Virus record (IMG/VR): IMGVR_UViG_3300031787_009175
Location: 30,784-94,783 of that record
From: a virus
Reading direction: 5' to 3' (one strand)
DNA length: 64,000 nucleotides
Below, piece after piece: positions 48,221 to 57,223 of this stretch. Under the pieces are notes generated by a model. It was not told the origin of the DNA, did not search any database, and saw only the letters and a program-made list of their open reading frames with translations. Every line of letters starts with the position of its first letter. Position 1 is the first letter of the stretch. The position numbers and the translations under genes are program-made.

Positions 48221-48963
48221 TGAGTTTAACAGGTTTTACGGAAAACGATTTAAAAAAGAAGGGACGTAAACCGAAAAGTGATAATTATTTTGACCAAGAA
48301 GAAGAACTGGCTGTGAGATTATATCTCTCAGCCACGACTTTTGAAGAAAAAAACAAAATATATAACAAAGCTCTTCGTAAACCCTTAGATAAAATGATAT
48401 CGTCTATCATTAGACGATATAAATTATATCGTAAAGATATGGATTTTGTTGAAATTCATGCTGATACACATTCTTTTTTGATGACTAAGTTGGATAAGTT
48501 CAAACCATCAAAAGAGAAAAAAGCATATTCCTATTTCGGTACGATTTGCAAGAATTATTTGATGGGTCAAATAATCAAGGACCAAAAAGAAACGAATAGG
48601 AAGATATCATATGAGGATATTTCTTCTGACTTGGAAAATGAACATAGAGCCGATTTGATATATTATATTGATGAAGATGTTATTGACACTGACAATTTGA
48701 TAGAAAGTTATATTTTCGAATTAGAAAAGATAGTTGACGAGCCAAGTTTATCGGAAAATGAACGGAGATTGGGCCTATCTCTTATAGAGATATTTGCAAA
48801 CTATAATGACATATTTCAATCAACAGATAACAACAAATTTAATAAAAATGTGATTTTACTATCATTGAGAGAGATGACAAATTTATCAACAAAAGAAATA
48901 CGGGTCTCAATGAAAAAGTTCAAAAGGTTATACGTAACAATGTTACAGGGTATTATAAAATAA
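48220..48963 (+). CDS. T4 gp55-like late sigma factor
   Basis: A 247-residue sigma-70-superfamily protein. KPLDKMISSIIRRYKLYR then a helix with FLMTKLDKFKPSKEKKAYSY and FGTICKNYLMGQII give the region 2 pattern of core-binding and -10-recognising helices, as in T4 gp55. No canonical region 4 is evident, although the C-terminus (LSLREMTNLSTKEIRVSMKK) is helical. T4 gp55 is 185 residues. It stands directly before virion genes and is the best candidate to read the TATTTAT boxes. Confidence 0.75.
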   Translation: MSLTGFTENDLKKKGRKPKSDNYFDQEEELAVRLYLSATTFEEKNKIYNKALRKPLDKMISSIIRRYKLYRKDMDFVEIHADTHSFLMTKLDKFKPSKEKKAYSYFGTICKNYLMGQIIKDQKETNRKISYEDISSDLENEHRADLIYYIDEDVIDTDNLIESYIFELEKIVDEPSLSENERRLGLSLIEIFANYNDIFQSTDNNKFNKNVILLSLREMTNLSTKEIRVSMKKFKRLYVTMLQGIIK

Positions 48964-48979
48964 ATTTTGTAATAAAAGA

Positions 48980-48986
48980 TATTTAT
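48980..48986 (+). promoter_or_regulatory. TATTTAT box (candidate late promoter)
   Basis: TATTTAT on the plus strand, 4 nt before the ATG at 48991 and just after the sigma factor gene. Confidence 0.45.
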
Positions 48987-48990
48987 AGTT

Positions 48991-49353
48991 ATGTCTAGAC
49001 CACAAAAAAAGAAAATCGAACTAAGCAAAGAATCGTTGTTGTCTTTAATGCAAGAGATATATAACGAATTGGTAGAACAAAGAAGCACTGCTTTAAGGAT
49101 ACAAAATAAAATGCTTTCTATGATGAAAGACCCTGAAGACATGACTTTGATTGGACCTGTGATAGAAAAACAACAAAAAATAATAAATGATTGTGTTGAG
49201 AAAAAATTGCAATTGTCCAAATTACAATCTTCAATGTGGGAAAAAACTCAAAACAATCAGGAAAGTTTTTCTATATCTGATATGGATGATGATTTGATTG
49301 AAGATTTAATCAAAAAGGATGTGGATAATAATAAAACTTTCAAACTTAAGTAA
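48991..49353 (+). CDS. Unknown small helical protein
   Basis: A 120-residue protein, helical and charged throughout (ESLLSLMQEIYNELVEQRS; VEKKLQLSKLQSSMWEK), with coiled-coil character. No family is recognised. It begins the baseplate run and its stop overlaps the next ATG by 1 nt. It could be a small assembly chaperone. Confidence 0.6.
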   Translation: MSRPQKKKIELSKESLLSLMQEIYNELVEQRSTALRIQNKMLSMMKDPEDMTLIGPVIEKQQKIINDCVEKKLQLSKLQSSMWEKTQNNQESFSISDMDDDLIEDLIKKDVDNNKTFKLK

Positions 49354-51251
49354 TGCCTGAAAGTGGTTATGGTGATGTTACCAAAAGGGTTCAAGCCTTA
49401 CAAACCGCATCAAAATCTATTGCGGATGGAAAAAACCTTGAAAAAAAGGTAGGTGAGACCTTTGAAGGTGCTGCCAGTAGTGCTCAACAATCATTAAATA
49501 ACGTCGCAAGTCAGGGAATAAAATCCTTAACCGGTTCGAAATCTCAAATGGAAAATCTCTTGGACCTTTCACAGGTTACAAGTAGTTATTCAAGTGCAAG
49601 ATACCTTAAAAAAAAGTTTGTAAAAGCTTTACTAACCTCAAGACCTAGGATTGAACAAATATTTCTTAATGAGGCATTAAATGCCATAGGCTGTTCACAA
49701 GAACAGGAATACGATGATACATCTACTCTATATATCAAAGTAAGAAGTGTTGACTTATTTGGTATGTTAAAAAAGGACCCTGCTTCAAAAGTGGGTCAAA
49801 TACTCTATGAAATCAAAGATGTTTCATATGGTAATATTCCCTTCTCAATGAATAGAGAATTACATAATAGAATCATCAACGAAAATGTATTCTATAGTAG
49901 TGTTGCCAACTCAAAATATAAGGGATTTTCAGGTCAAGACTTATTCGATATACGATATGTTGAAGTCAATCCAATTACTGGTGATGATTCTGGGTGGTTC
50001 GAAATATCTCTGTCAAGTAGAATAAATAATAGTAAAAAAATAATCACATTCCTAAGAGATTACTTCAAGAGTATAAGTCTTCTTGAGATTAAATCTATTT
50101 TTGGACAACTTATGGAGGTAATTGCTGGTATTTTGTCTATGGGTGAATCAGTGGGTCTCAAACAGGTTGAGGATGCATCTAGATTCCAACTTTTACTTGC
50201 GAGAATTTTGGGAGTGTGTTTCGATTCGAGAAAGGAAATAGATGTTCAAGGGACCTCAAAAATTGGTGAAATCGATTTATTGGATGAATCATTTTTCGAA
50301 TTGACGGAATTCGATTTGAGAAATATTAATAATAGAGTTAATAATATATTTTCAAGAGTGTTAGAATTCGAGGATTGTGGTAATGTTCAAATACCTGTAA
50401 ATTTCGAATCTACTTTATCAGCTTTGCAAAATCTCACATTTGTTGAGGGTGAAGAACAGGTTAACAATATTATAAATTTGACAGGTGAAATATTGGTGAA
50501 TGATAATACAGTAAGAGGGTTGGGTATTAATTTTGATTTTATCAAAAGTTTAGATTTGAAATTTCTATTGAGATTACCTCTAGCCACTTTTTACGTTTTG
50601 TTAAGTCCAAAAACATTATTACCAATAATGATTATGATAAAACAACTTGGTAAAATAGAAGTTGATGTAATAGATTCACTACAAAATTTTTTCAAACAAT
50701 TCAAAAAGTTCATAATTGAAACCGTATCACAAATCTCGGCAATCTTCATAGAAGAGTTATTCAAAATAATTAAAAGAGATGTTGTCAACCTTATTCAGAG
50801 TGTTGTCAATGATTTGGAAAAAGAAAAAGCCGACAAAAGAATTATTATGGTTCTCAAATTGATTCAGGTTATAATTGTATTGGCCAAACTCATAAGTGAT
50901 TTTAGAAGGTGTAAAAGTATTATTGACGAGTTATTACAATTATTACAAATTGCATTACCATCGAACACAAATTTATCACCAAGTTTAGTTTTCGGGTCTC
51001 AGTTTTTACCCGGCACATCCCCAACAAGAGCATTTGTGAATACAATACAAGAAATGCAGAAAAAAGGTTTACCGACAGGTTCACTACCAAGCGGTGCTCC
51101 TAACCTATTTGTTCAAAGCTTATTTTCTCAAATTAAAGGAAGTATGACAGAACAATTTGAAAATGGTAAAACTCAGATAAGTATACCCCCATTAGCAATA
51201 ACTCCAGCCGGCGTAACAACACCATCAAGTGCGTTCGGCAAATCTTTTTAA
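49353..51251 (+). CDS. Virion structural protein, probable baseplate component
   Basis: A 632-residue protein without a recognised family. The N-terminus is Ala/Ser/Gln-rich and helical (GAASSAQQSLNNVASQG). The middle is mixed alpha/beta, and residues about 410-560 form long hydrophobic helices (LPLATFYVLLSPKTLLPIMI; IIMVLKLIQVIIVLAKLI). The C-terminus is low in charge and Pro/Ser/Gly-rich. It lies between two small helical proteins and upstream of the gp5-like gene, hence the baseplate call. Confidence 0.6.
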   Translation: MPESGYGDVTKRVQALQTASKSIADGKNLEKKVGETFEGAASSAQQSLNNVASQGIKSLTGSKSQMENLLDLSQVTSSYSSARYLKKKFVKALLTSRPRIEQIFLNEALNAIGCSQEQEYDDTSTLYIKVRSVDLFGMLKKDPASKVGQILYEIKDVSYGNIPFSMNRELHNRIINENVFYSSVANSKYKGFSGQDLFDIRYVEVNPITGDDSGWFEISLSSRINNSKKIITFLRDYFKSISLLEIKSIFGQLMEVIAGILSMGESVGLKQVEDASRFQLLLARILGVCFDSRKEIDVQGTSKIGEIDLLDESFFELTEFDLRNINNRVNNIFSRVLEFEDCGNVQIPVNFESTLSALQNLTFVEGEEQVNNIINLTGEILVNDNTVRGLGINFDFIKSLDLKFLLRLPLATFYVLLSPKTLLPIMIMIKQLGKIEVDVIDSLQNFFKQFKKFIIETVSQISAIFIEELFKIIKRDVVNLIQSVVNDLEKEKADKRIIMVLKLIQVIIVLAKLISDFRRCKSIIDELLQLLQIALPSNTNLSPSLVFGSQFLPGTSPTRAFVNTIQEMQKKGLPTGSLPSGAPNLFVQSLFSQIKGSMTEQFENGKTQISIPPLAITPAGVTTPSSAFGKSF

Positions 51252-51252
51252 T

Positions 51253-51474
51253 ATGAATGAACAAGATTTCACAAAAGCAAAAGATATAATAGCAAATTAT
51301 AAAAACAAATCAAACAACGATTTGACATTTGCTATGGACATTATCCAAAAAGATTTCGATTTTACAAAGGAAACTTTGATAAAAATGTCGGAACATTTGG
51401 ATAAATTAGAAAAGTCATATGAAGTTTTATTAACAGAATATCAGTCAAGAAAAAATGGCATCAAAAATAGATAG
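51253..51474 (+). CDS. Unknown small helical protein
   Basis: A 73-residue protein (MNEQDFTKAKDIIANYK at the start), all helical and charged. I chose the ATG at 51253, 1 nt after the previous stop. Its end overlaps the next gene by 20 nt. It probably assists the large proteins on each side. Confidence 0.6.
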   Translation: MNEQDFTKAKDIIANYKNKSNNDLTFAMDIIQKDFDFTKETLIKMSEHLDKLEKSYEVLLTEYQSRKNGIKNR

Positions 51475-53062
51475 GATATTATTCACAGCCGTCGTTATAG
51501 ACAATAAGGACCCATATATGTTGGGAAGAGTTAGAGCAATACCTGAACAAGAATTTTATTTAGACATCTTAAAAAGTATAAATGGAGATTGTGCAATTTT
51601 TGATAACCAAAAGAATATAATAGGTATCAAAAAGGAGTGTCAGTGGGAAATGTTAGACCCATTTGTTTATTTACCTCTATTACCATTTCATATCAACGTT
51701 GTTCCAATGGAGAGTGAAATTATCAATATTATAACCCCTGTGGTTCAAAATGCGTCAAATCCGTATAGAACACAGGCAGCCAATAATCAATATTATTTAC
51801 AAGGGTCTTATTCATCCCCTATGGCTTCCCCAAAAGAAACATATCCAAATGCTAAAGCATTTACATCTCAAGGAGATTTAGTGAAAAAACATTATAGGTT
51901 GAGAAATAAAGATAAGTTAGGGACCTATACAGATGTTCGCTCCAAAGGTATATTTCCTGAACCAGGAGACAATTACATATTGGGTAGAGGAAACTCTGAT
52001 ATTATCGTAAAGGCAAATGAGGTTTTGTTAAGGTCAGGAAAAACAAGATTATTAAACCCTAAACAACCACCTTTACCAAATGACAATAGAGGATTTTTAC
52101 AACTTTCAACTTTTGAACAAACAAGGTCAGGTCTGATAAAAAATACAGAAGAGGTGTTGATTAAATTCATACGTAAAACAAAAAATGTATTGAAGTTGGT
52201 TGAATGGCATATAGAAAATTTGGAGAATACTCAAGATTTGTTTTCTGGTTATGTATATCTATATAATGTCAAACCTGATGGAAATAAAACAAACACCAAC
52301 AATTTTAGTTTAAGTACGGAAGTTACACCTAGCACACAATTACCTGGTAGTGTTAGGTTTAGTAATCTGTCTTTCGGTGAAGCGGTTAATGTTATAAACT
52401 CATTCATCAGGGGACTTAATGACGGATATATACCATTTTTTCCAAAACACGGTAACGTAGGAACCGCAGTCCCTAACGCATTTCCTTTTTATTTCAGACC
52501 ATCATCAAGAACATACGGTAAAATTCAAAACTACGCATCAAATACAAGTCCTGATAAAAACACAGAATTTAGTAATGCAACAAGATTTATGAATGCTGTG
52601 AAACTTAAAGATACTGACAAACAATCAGGAAATGGTTTAGTTTCGTCAAGAGGTTATTTAGGTCCATTTGTCGTTCCAAAAATCGAAGAGTTATTTGATT
52701 CAACAGTGGATAATCAATCTATAAGTTATGGTATTTTAGGTAGTGAAAAGCTCTTCTTATTATCACAGGATTCTAATAATCCAAGAAGAGGAAAAATAGA
52801 TTTTTCAAATACCATATATGGATTCAATGATAATGATATTGTTGACAAAGACCTACTTAATAAAACATCTTCATCAGTTAGGGGTGAAGAATTATTAGAA
52901 CTTTTGAATCAGATAGTGATATTTTTGTTGGGTCATGTTCACCCCCACGATGGACTACCCCCTGATTCAGTATCTCAAGATGGTTTAGGGTCCCAATCTA
53001 TTATTGAGAAAATGAACAAGGCGTATACCGAAGTTTTGAATAACAATATTAGAATTAACTAA
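51455..53062 (+). CDS. gp5-like baseplate hub/spike protein (OB-fold N-terminus)
   Basis: A 535-residue structural protein. Residues about 5-30 (ILFTAVVIDNKDPYMLGRVR) match the first strands of the OB fold at the N-terminus of T4 gp5 and gpV spikes. The middle has RSKGIFPEPGDNYILGRG and SDIIVKANEVLLRSG, typical of the beta-helical needle base. The C-terminal GHVHPHDGLPPD is a His-rich signature that may bind metal. No lysozyme domain is present, unlike T4 gp5. It follows the large baseplate-type protein. Confidence 0.72.
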   Translation: MASKIDRILFTAVVIDNKDPYMLGRVRAIPEQEFYLDILKSINGDCAIFDNQKNIIGIKKECQWEMLDPFVYLPLLPFHINVVPMESEIINIITPVVQNASNPYRTQAANNQYYLQGSYSSPMASPKETYPNAKAFTSQGDLVKKHYRLRNKDKLGTYTDVRSKGIFPEPGDNYILGRGNSDIIVKANEVLLRSGKTRLLNPKQPPLPNDNRGFLQLSTFEQTRSGLIKNTEEVLIKFIRKTKNVLKLVEWHIENLENTQDLFSGYVYLYNVKPDGNKTNTNNFSLSTEVTPSTQLPGSVRFSNLSFGEAVNVINSFIRGLNDGYIPFFPKHGNVGTAVPNAFPFYFRPSSRTYGKIQNYASNTSPDKNTEFSNATRFMNAVKLKDTDKQSGNGLVSSRGYLGPFVVPKIEELFDSTVDNQSISYGILGSEKLFLLSQDSNNPRRGKIDFSNTIYGFNDNDIVDKDLLNKTSSSVRGEELLELLNQIVIFLLGHVHPHDGLPPDSVSQDGLGSQSIIEKMNKAYTEVLNNNIRIN

Positions 53063-53080
53063 CAATATTGATTTTTGAAA

Positions 53081-53087
53081 TATTTAT
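53081..53087 (+). promoter_or_regulatory. TATTTAT box (candidate late promoter)
   Basis: TATTTAT on the plus strand, 13 nt before the ATG at 53101. Confidence 0.45.
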
Positions 53088-53100
53088 TGAATAAATTACT

Positions 53101-54573
53101 ATGTCGATAAATAATTCGTATTTTAGCAGGAATAACACAATACTTTCTAACGTATACACTAATACAGGTAGAAGCCCTATTACTCAACTTTATTTTGGCT
53201 CAACAACATCACAAAATCCTACGGTTGCGTATTCGAGATTCATATTCGATTTGGATTTGACCTTATTACAACAAAAATATTCCAATGGGACAATTACCTC
53301 AGGTTGTAATTCGACCGCAACTCACACATTGATGATGAGAAATACAGGTTCATTTGATATTGGATTACTTAACACATTAATACCATCTGAAAATAGACAA
53401 AGGGCAACATCATTTGATTTAGTTCTTTTTAGAATTCCTAAAACAACAACTGAAAACGGAATTCCCCAACTTTGGGATGAAGGAGTGGGATATGATTATA
53501 CAGATTTAATGTCTAACGTAGGAGATAAAAATTTCTCTCAAAGACCATCTAATTGGTATCAAACAACAACTTTATCTGGTTGGTCAACTAATGGAATTTA
53601 TGATAATACTAATTCGCAGTCAGGAAACGTTATACATTATTCAGCACTAACAATAATAGATGAACAGCATTTTGAGTTCGGAAATGAAGACATATCATTT
53701 GATATGACAAATGAGATAAATTCAATTTTGAATGGAAGTTTAACAGGTGTCACAGGTTGGGGTATCGCATACAAACCACAATTAGAATTAATAACAGGAT
53801 TAACTCAAGCATACACCGTTGGGTTTTTCACAAGGCACACCCAAACTTTTTACGAACCATATCTACTAACTGATTATAATGACTTGATAAGTGATGACAG
53901 AGATTTATTTGCTCTCAATAAAGTAAATAAATTATATCTTTACGTATATGATGATGGAAATCCAATAAATTTGGATTCTAATCCAACCGTGGCTATAACA
54001 AATAATAATGGTGATGTGATTCCATCATTATCAGCATTGACTACTTGTAGAAGAACCAAAGGTGTTTATGAGGTGACCGTACCGGCACTGTTAGGATATA
54101 AAACCCCTTGCACTTTTACTGATACTTGGAAGGGATTATATTTAAATGGGGTTCAAATACCAAATATAGAAAATGAATTTGTTATAAGACCCTTATCATC
54201 TTCTATTTCTATTGGAACATCAACTAATGAACCATCAGTATATGGATTCGATTATTATGGTATAAAACAAGATGAAAAGATATTAAATACAGATATTCGT
54301 AAAGTTGGTGTGATAATCAAAAAAGAATATACATCAAATCAACCTTTAAATAAAATAAAGGCTTATTATAGAGTTTATGTTAGGGAAGGTCAGACCGAAG
54401 TTCAAGTCCAAGATTGGACACAAGTTAATAAAACACCAAATGAATATTATTTTATATTTGACACAAGGGATAAAATTCCAAATGAATATTATATAGATTT
54501 GAAATTAGATATTAATGGTGAAGTCACCACTTACAAAAGACAAATCAAGTTTCAAATCGTTAATAAAAAATAA
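53101..54573 (+). CDS. Virion structural protein, probable tail/baseplate
   Basis: A 490-residue beta-rich protein. It has an N-terminal jelly-roll-like part (SRFIFDLDLTLLQQKYSNG, LMMRNTGSFDIGLLN), a middle with RHTQTFYEPYLLTDYND, and a C-terminal immunoglobulin-like part (IDLKLDINGEVTTYKRQI). No family is recognised. It stands alone behind its own TATTTAT box and is followed by a hairpin and a terminator, so it is probably a monocistronic late gene. Confidence 0.6.
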   Translation: MSINNSYFSRNNTILSNVYTNTGRSPITQLYFGSTTSQNPTVAYSRFIFDLDLTLLQQKYSNGTITSGCNSTATHTLMMRNTGSFDIGLLNTLIPSENRQRATSFDLVLFRIPKTTTENGIPQLWDEGVGYDYTDLMSNVGDKNFSQRPSNWYQTTTLSGWSTNGIYDNTNSQSGNVIHYSALTIIDEQHFEFGNEDISFDMTNEINSILNGSLTGVTGWGIAYKPQLELITGLTQAYTVGFFTRHTQTFYEPYLLTDYNDLISDDRDLFALNKVNKLYLYVYDDGNPINLDSNPTVAITNNNGDVIPSLSALTTCRRTKGVYEVTVPALLGYKTPCTFTDTWKGLYLNGVQIPNIENEFVIRPLSSSISIGTSTNEPSVYGFDYYGIKQDEKILNTDIRKVGVIIKKEYTSNQPLNKIKAYYRVYVREGQTEVQVQDWTQVNKTPNEYYFIFDTRDKIPNEYYIDLKLDINGEVTTYKRQIKFQIVNKK

Positions 54574-54601
54574 TATCATATCTTACATTTGATATTTAGG
54601 A

Positions 54602-54633
54602 GTTGTTTTTCTAATACTTATAAGTAAAACAAC
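54602..54633 (+). other. Compound hairpin downstream of structural gene
   Basis: GTTGTTTT (54602-54609) pairs with AAAACAAC (54626-54633), and the loop itself holds the palindrome ACTTATAAGT (54616-54625). There is no T-run after it, so it is not a simple terminator. It could protect the mRNA end. Confidence 0.5.
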
Positions 54634-54669
54634 GCACAAGTTATTTAAAAACTAAAAAAACTTAAAAAG

Positions 54670-54700
54670 AACCCCTCCAAAAGAGGGGTTTTTTATTTTT
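54670..54700 (+). terminator. Intrinsic terminator
   Basis: AACCCCTC (54670-54677) pairs with GAGGGGTT (54683-54690), followed by TTTTATTTTT. It ends the transcript of 53101-54573. Confidence 0.85.
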
Positions 54701-54705
54701 GTAAG

Positions 54706-54712
54706 TATTTAT
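54706..54712 (+). promoter_or_regulatory. TATTTAT box (candidate late promoter)
   Basis: TATTTAT on the plus strand, 17 nt before the ATG at 54730, right after a terminator, so a promoter is needed here. Confidence 0.5.
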
Positions 54713-54729
54713 TGTAAAATTATTTTTTT

Positions 54730-55098
54730 ATGAAAAAAGTTATCAGATTAACCGAATCGGATTTGGTTAGAATTGTTAAAAAAGTAATAGAAGAATCCAC
54801 CAGTTCTTATAATAATTTATTAGGTAGGAACTTCAAAATTAATACTGACGGTACGATATCAATTGCGAACAATAATAACCAATTACAAAAAATTAGATTA
54901 TTCACTAAATTGGGTGATATGAATATCAAAAAAATTACACCTAACAGTAATGGTTACACAATCACAGGTGGTAAAATGTCTAAAGATGTTGGTTACGATA
55001 TAATTAAAAAAGTCCTAAAGTTTGTTGACACAGGCTCACCAAATGTGATTGAAAGTGGTAGTATTGTTGAGCCTGATTTAAGATTAAAAAAAGTATAA
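54730..55098 (+). CDS. Unknown small protein with candidate capsid-targeting leader
   Basis: A 122-residue protein. The first 22 residues (MKKVIRLTESDLVRIVKK, then VIEE) nearly repeat those of the next gene, while the bodies differ completely. This is what an exchangeable leader would look like. The IEE before Ser fits the (I/L)xE cut site of the T4-type prohead protease; LTE earlier is a second possible site. The body is a small beta-rich domain (GRNFKINTDGTISIANN). It starts after a terminator and a TATTTAT box, so it is likely late. Confidence 0.72.
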   Translation: MKKVIRLTESDLVRIVKKVIEESTSSYNNLLGRNFKINTDGTISIANNNNQLQKIRLFTKLGDMNIKKITPNSNGYTITGGKMSKDVGYDIIKKVLKFVDTGSPNVIESGSIVEPDLRLKKV

Positions 55099-55100
55099 AT

Positions 55101-55589
55101 ATGAAAAAAGTTATTAGATTATCAGAAGCTGATATCACTAAATTAGTGAAAAGAGTTTTAGAAGAATCACACGAAAATTATTCAGATAGATATATGTTCT
55201 TTTCTAATTTAGAACAAATGAGAAGACAGTGTGATATGTTATTAGAGTTAGACCAAGATATGGTAACTCAAATATTGGACGATGGTCACGATTGGGCGCA
55301 GGACCATATCGCAGAAGCCAAAAACAATATGGACCAAGTATTTGATTTTATGATGAATCATATAAAAGGCGATGGTCAACAGGATATCGAAGACGCATCT
55401 TTTACAGGTATGATGGAAGAGGGTAGAAAAAAAACAGGTACTAAACTATGTGCAAGGGGTAAGGCAGCGGCTAAGGCAAAATTTAAGGTCTACCCCTCCG
55501 CATATTCGAACGGCTACGGAGTACAAGTTTGTAAAGGACGAATGCCAGGTTTAGACGGAAAGAAAAAATGTTCTCCGCCGTACTGTTAA
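55101..55589 (+). CDS. Small protein with leader and basic Cys-rich C-terminus
   Basis: A 162-residue protein with three parts. The leader (MKKVIRLSEADITKLVKR, then VLEE) matches the preceding gene. The middle is acidic and helical (LEQMRRQCDMLLELDQDM). The end is a basic module with LCARGKAAAKAKFKVYPSAY, VQVCKGRM and a final CSPPYC, which recalls small Lys/Cys-rich phage domains that may bind DNA or metal. If the leader is cut inside the prohead, the basic module would be packaged with DNA. It lies 2 nt after its leader-sharing neighbour. Confidence 0.72.
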   Translation: MKKVIRLSEADITKLVKRVLEESHENYSDRYMFFSNLEQMRRQCDMLLELDQDMVTQILDDGHDWAQDHIAEAKNNMDQVFDFMMNHIKGDGQQDIEDASFTGMMEEGRKKTGTKLCARGKAAAKAKFKVYPSAYSNGYGVQVCKGRMPGLDGKKKCSPPYC

Positions 55590-55613
55590 TGTCAGAAAAC
55601 TTTTATATCTTTG
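55583..55613 (+). promoter_or_regulatory. Bacteroidota-type promoter
   Basis: TATCTTTG at 55606-55613 is an exact TAnnTTTG -7 element, 18 nt before the ATG at 55632. The -33 element is weak (TGTT instead of TTTG). It is the same -7 octamer as at the structured RNA. Confidence 0.5.
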
Positions 55614-55631
55614 TAACCACAAAACTTCAGT

Positions 55632-56051
55632 ATGACACTCTATCAATTAGTAAAAAGAAAAATTAAAAGAGTATTTCTTAAATATTACCTTTGGATACAC
55701 AGGAGACCCCTTGACGAGAAAATTGACGCAGCAATGAGTAGGTATCAACAAACTTGTTTTCATATTGCAAGAAAACTTCTCAAACAAAACGACACTGAGT
55801 TGATATTTGCGCCAGTATCGGAAAAGAAAATCATAATCAATGATAGGTTAGGAATTGTTGTGACTTTACAACATCAACAAGCCTTTGTGACAAACCACGT
55901 ATATCATTATTCTATATTAATGGAACCAAGAACTTGGGAAAGAGTTAATTATCTATTCGGTAACGAGATTGAGAAGCGCAGGAAATCTTACGAAACCGTG
56001 ATTCATTCTCAAATTAATTGTTCTTTAACTGACATTCTTAAGAAGATATAA
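55632..56051 (+). CDS. Unknown basic protein, probably early
   Basis: A 139-residue protein with a strongly basic N-terminus (KRKIKRVFLKYYLWIHRRP) and then a mixed alpha/beta body (RLGIVVTLQHQQAFVTNHVY). No family is recognised. It is unusual in having a host-type promoter rather than a TATTTAT box, so it may be expressed early, perhaps acting on the host. It converges with 56038-56982, overlapping by 14 nt at the 3' ends. Confidence 0.6.
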   Translation: MTLYQLVKRKIKRVFLKYYLWIHRRPLDEKIDAAMSRYQQTCFHIARKLLKQNDTELIFAPVSEKKIIINDRLGIVVTLQHQQAFVTNHVYHYSILMEPRTWERVNYLFGNEIEKRRKSYETVIHSQINCSLTDILKKI

Positions 56052-56982
56052 TTAGAACAATAACTAAAAACTCAATATTTCCATTTTCAAGTTTCTTAAC
56101 ATACTCAAATTTTCTTAACGGATTTTTTGCTTTTTGTATCGACATACTTTGAGCGGCGGATTGTGTGTTACCAACTGAACTGAAAACTTGATAATTACCA
56201 TCTTTACCCATTTTCAAATTCATACCACCTGGCACTGTAGAATATCCATTTTTGTCCAATAATGAAATAAGTTCTTTTTTTGAATATGTTTGCCCGTCTA
56301 CTTGCTCCACAAGTATTTTTTTGAACAGATTAATTAATTTATTTTCATTTGTTTTCTTTTTTGGTTTGTAGGATACCATTGTAGGTTTGTTACCAGTACC
56401 GATTTTTGGGTCTGATTTTTCAGCCTTTCTTTTTTGCTGACAAGCAGACTTTTTTTGAGCATCAGTCATTTTAGATGCAACACCTGCGGCACGACATTTA
56501 GGGTATCCTTTGGATGATGCCTCAGGTCTACCACAAGGAGGGTGACCGCCACCCTCTTTTTTACGACATATATTAACCCAAGGACCTTTAGGTTGTTTAG
56601 ACCCTTTTGGTTTTTTCTTGGTACCGAACCAAACGGCTAAGTCTTCCTTAATAGTTCTTATTATTTTATCAGTCATCTCTTTGATTGGTCCGTTATTTAA
56701 TACATCACCATCAGAATCACTTAGACTTGGATGTTTTTTATTATAATTGGATACTTTTCTCGCTAATGCTTCTTTTTTCTTAATTTCTCTTTTTGGTGTG
56801 CTCATTTTACCATCATAACTATCATATGATAGTTCTGCACTATCGTATTTGGAGTCAGATTTTATAAAGGGTTGTAAGTCTTGTTTTTTGAATTGTCTTA
56901 AACCAGGGCTTAATGGGACTTGATATTTTCCACCAACAATTGAGTCTGAAGTTGCCTCATTTATTTCATTCTTATTTGTCAT
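56038..56982 (-). CDS. Lys/Cys-rich protein with possible prohead cleavage sites
   Basis: A 314-residue, strongly basic protein. It opens MTNKNEINEATSDS, where INE before Ala matches the site in the capsid protein (LINE before Ala). A central Cys/Gly/Lys-rich module (WVNICRKKEGGGHPPCGRP, KGYPKCRAAG, KKSACQQKRKAEK) has at least five cysteines and looks like a metal- or DNA-binding element. A second leader-like helix (LINLFKKILVEQ) follows in the interior before a small C-terminal domain. This suggests a fusion of two packaged proteins. A TATTTAT box lies 23 nt upstream. Confidence 0.65.
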   Translation of the reverse strand: MTNKNEINEATSDSIVGGKYQVPLSPGLRQFKKQDLQPFIKSDSKYDSAELSYDSYDGKMSTPKREIKKKEALARKVSNYNKKHPSLSDSDGDVLNNGPIKEMTDKIIRTIKEDLAVWFGTKKKPKGSKQPKGPWVNICRKKEGGGHPPCGRPEASSKGYPKCRAAGVASKMTDAQKKSACQQKRKAEKSDPKIGTGNKPTMVSYKPKKKTNENKLINLFKKILVEQVDGQTYSKKELISLLDKNGYSTVPGGMNLKMGKDGNYQVFSSVGNTQSAAQSMSIQKAKNPLRKFEYVKKLENGNIEFLVIVLIISS

Positions 56983-57005
56983 AAAAAAATATTTTTCGTA
57001 TTATT

Positions 57006-57012
57006 ATAAATA
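57006..57012 (-). promoter_or_regulatory. TATTTAT box (candidate late promoter)
   Basis: TATTTAT on the minus strand, 23 nt before the ATG at 56982. On the plus strand it reads TATAAATA, the T4 late consensus, 19 nt before the ATG at 57032, so it might serve both directions. Confidence 0.4.
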
Positions 57013-57031
57013 TCATCAAACATATAAAACA

Positions 57032-57223
57032 ATGAAAAATGAAAATTTAGATTGGACCACCGAAATCAGAAATGAGTTTTACAAAAATATTTTAGATAAT
57101 TATAATTTATTTGAAAGTATCGAGGACGGATATAATTGTTTCATACAAAATAAAACAAAAAATGATGGAAGAAAAAAATATACAGATTTTGACAAATCTT
57201 TTTGGGAAGTTAGAAATAACTGA
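57032..57223 (+). CDS. Unknown small protein
   Basis: A 63-residue protein (MKNENLDWTTEIRNEFYKN), acidic and aromatic, with no recognised domain. Its last 62 nt overlap the next gene in a +1 frame. It may be a small regulator; translation depends on its ATG behind the divergent box at 57005. Confidence 0.5.
   Translation: MKNENLDWTTEIRNEFYKNILDNYNLFESIEDGYNCFIQNKTKNDGRKKYTDFDKSFWEVRNN

Noticed and set aside
55094-55101. TATAAATA, the exact T4 late promoter consensus
   Set aside because: It overlaps the ATG at 55101, so transcription would start inside the gene; the gene is coupled to its upstream neighbour.
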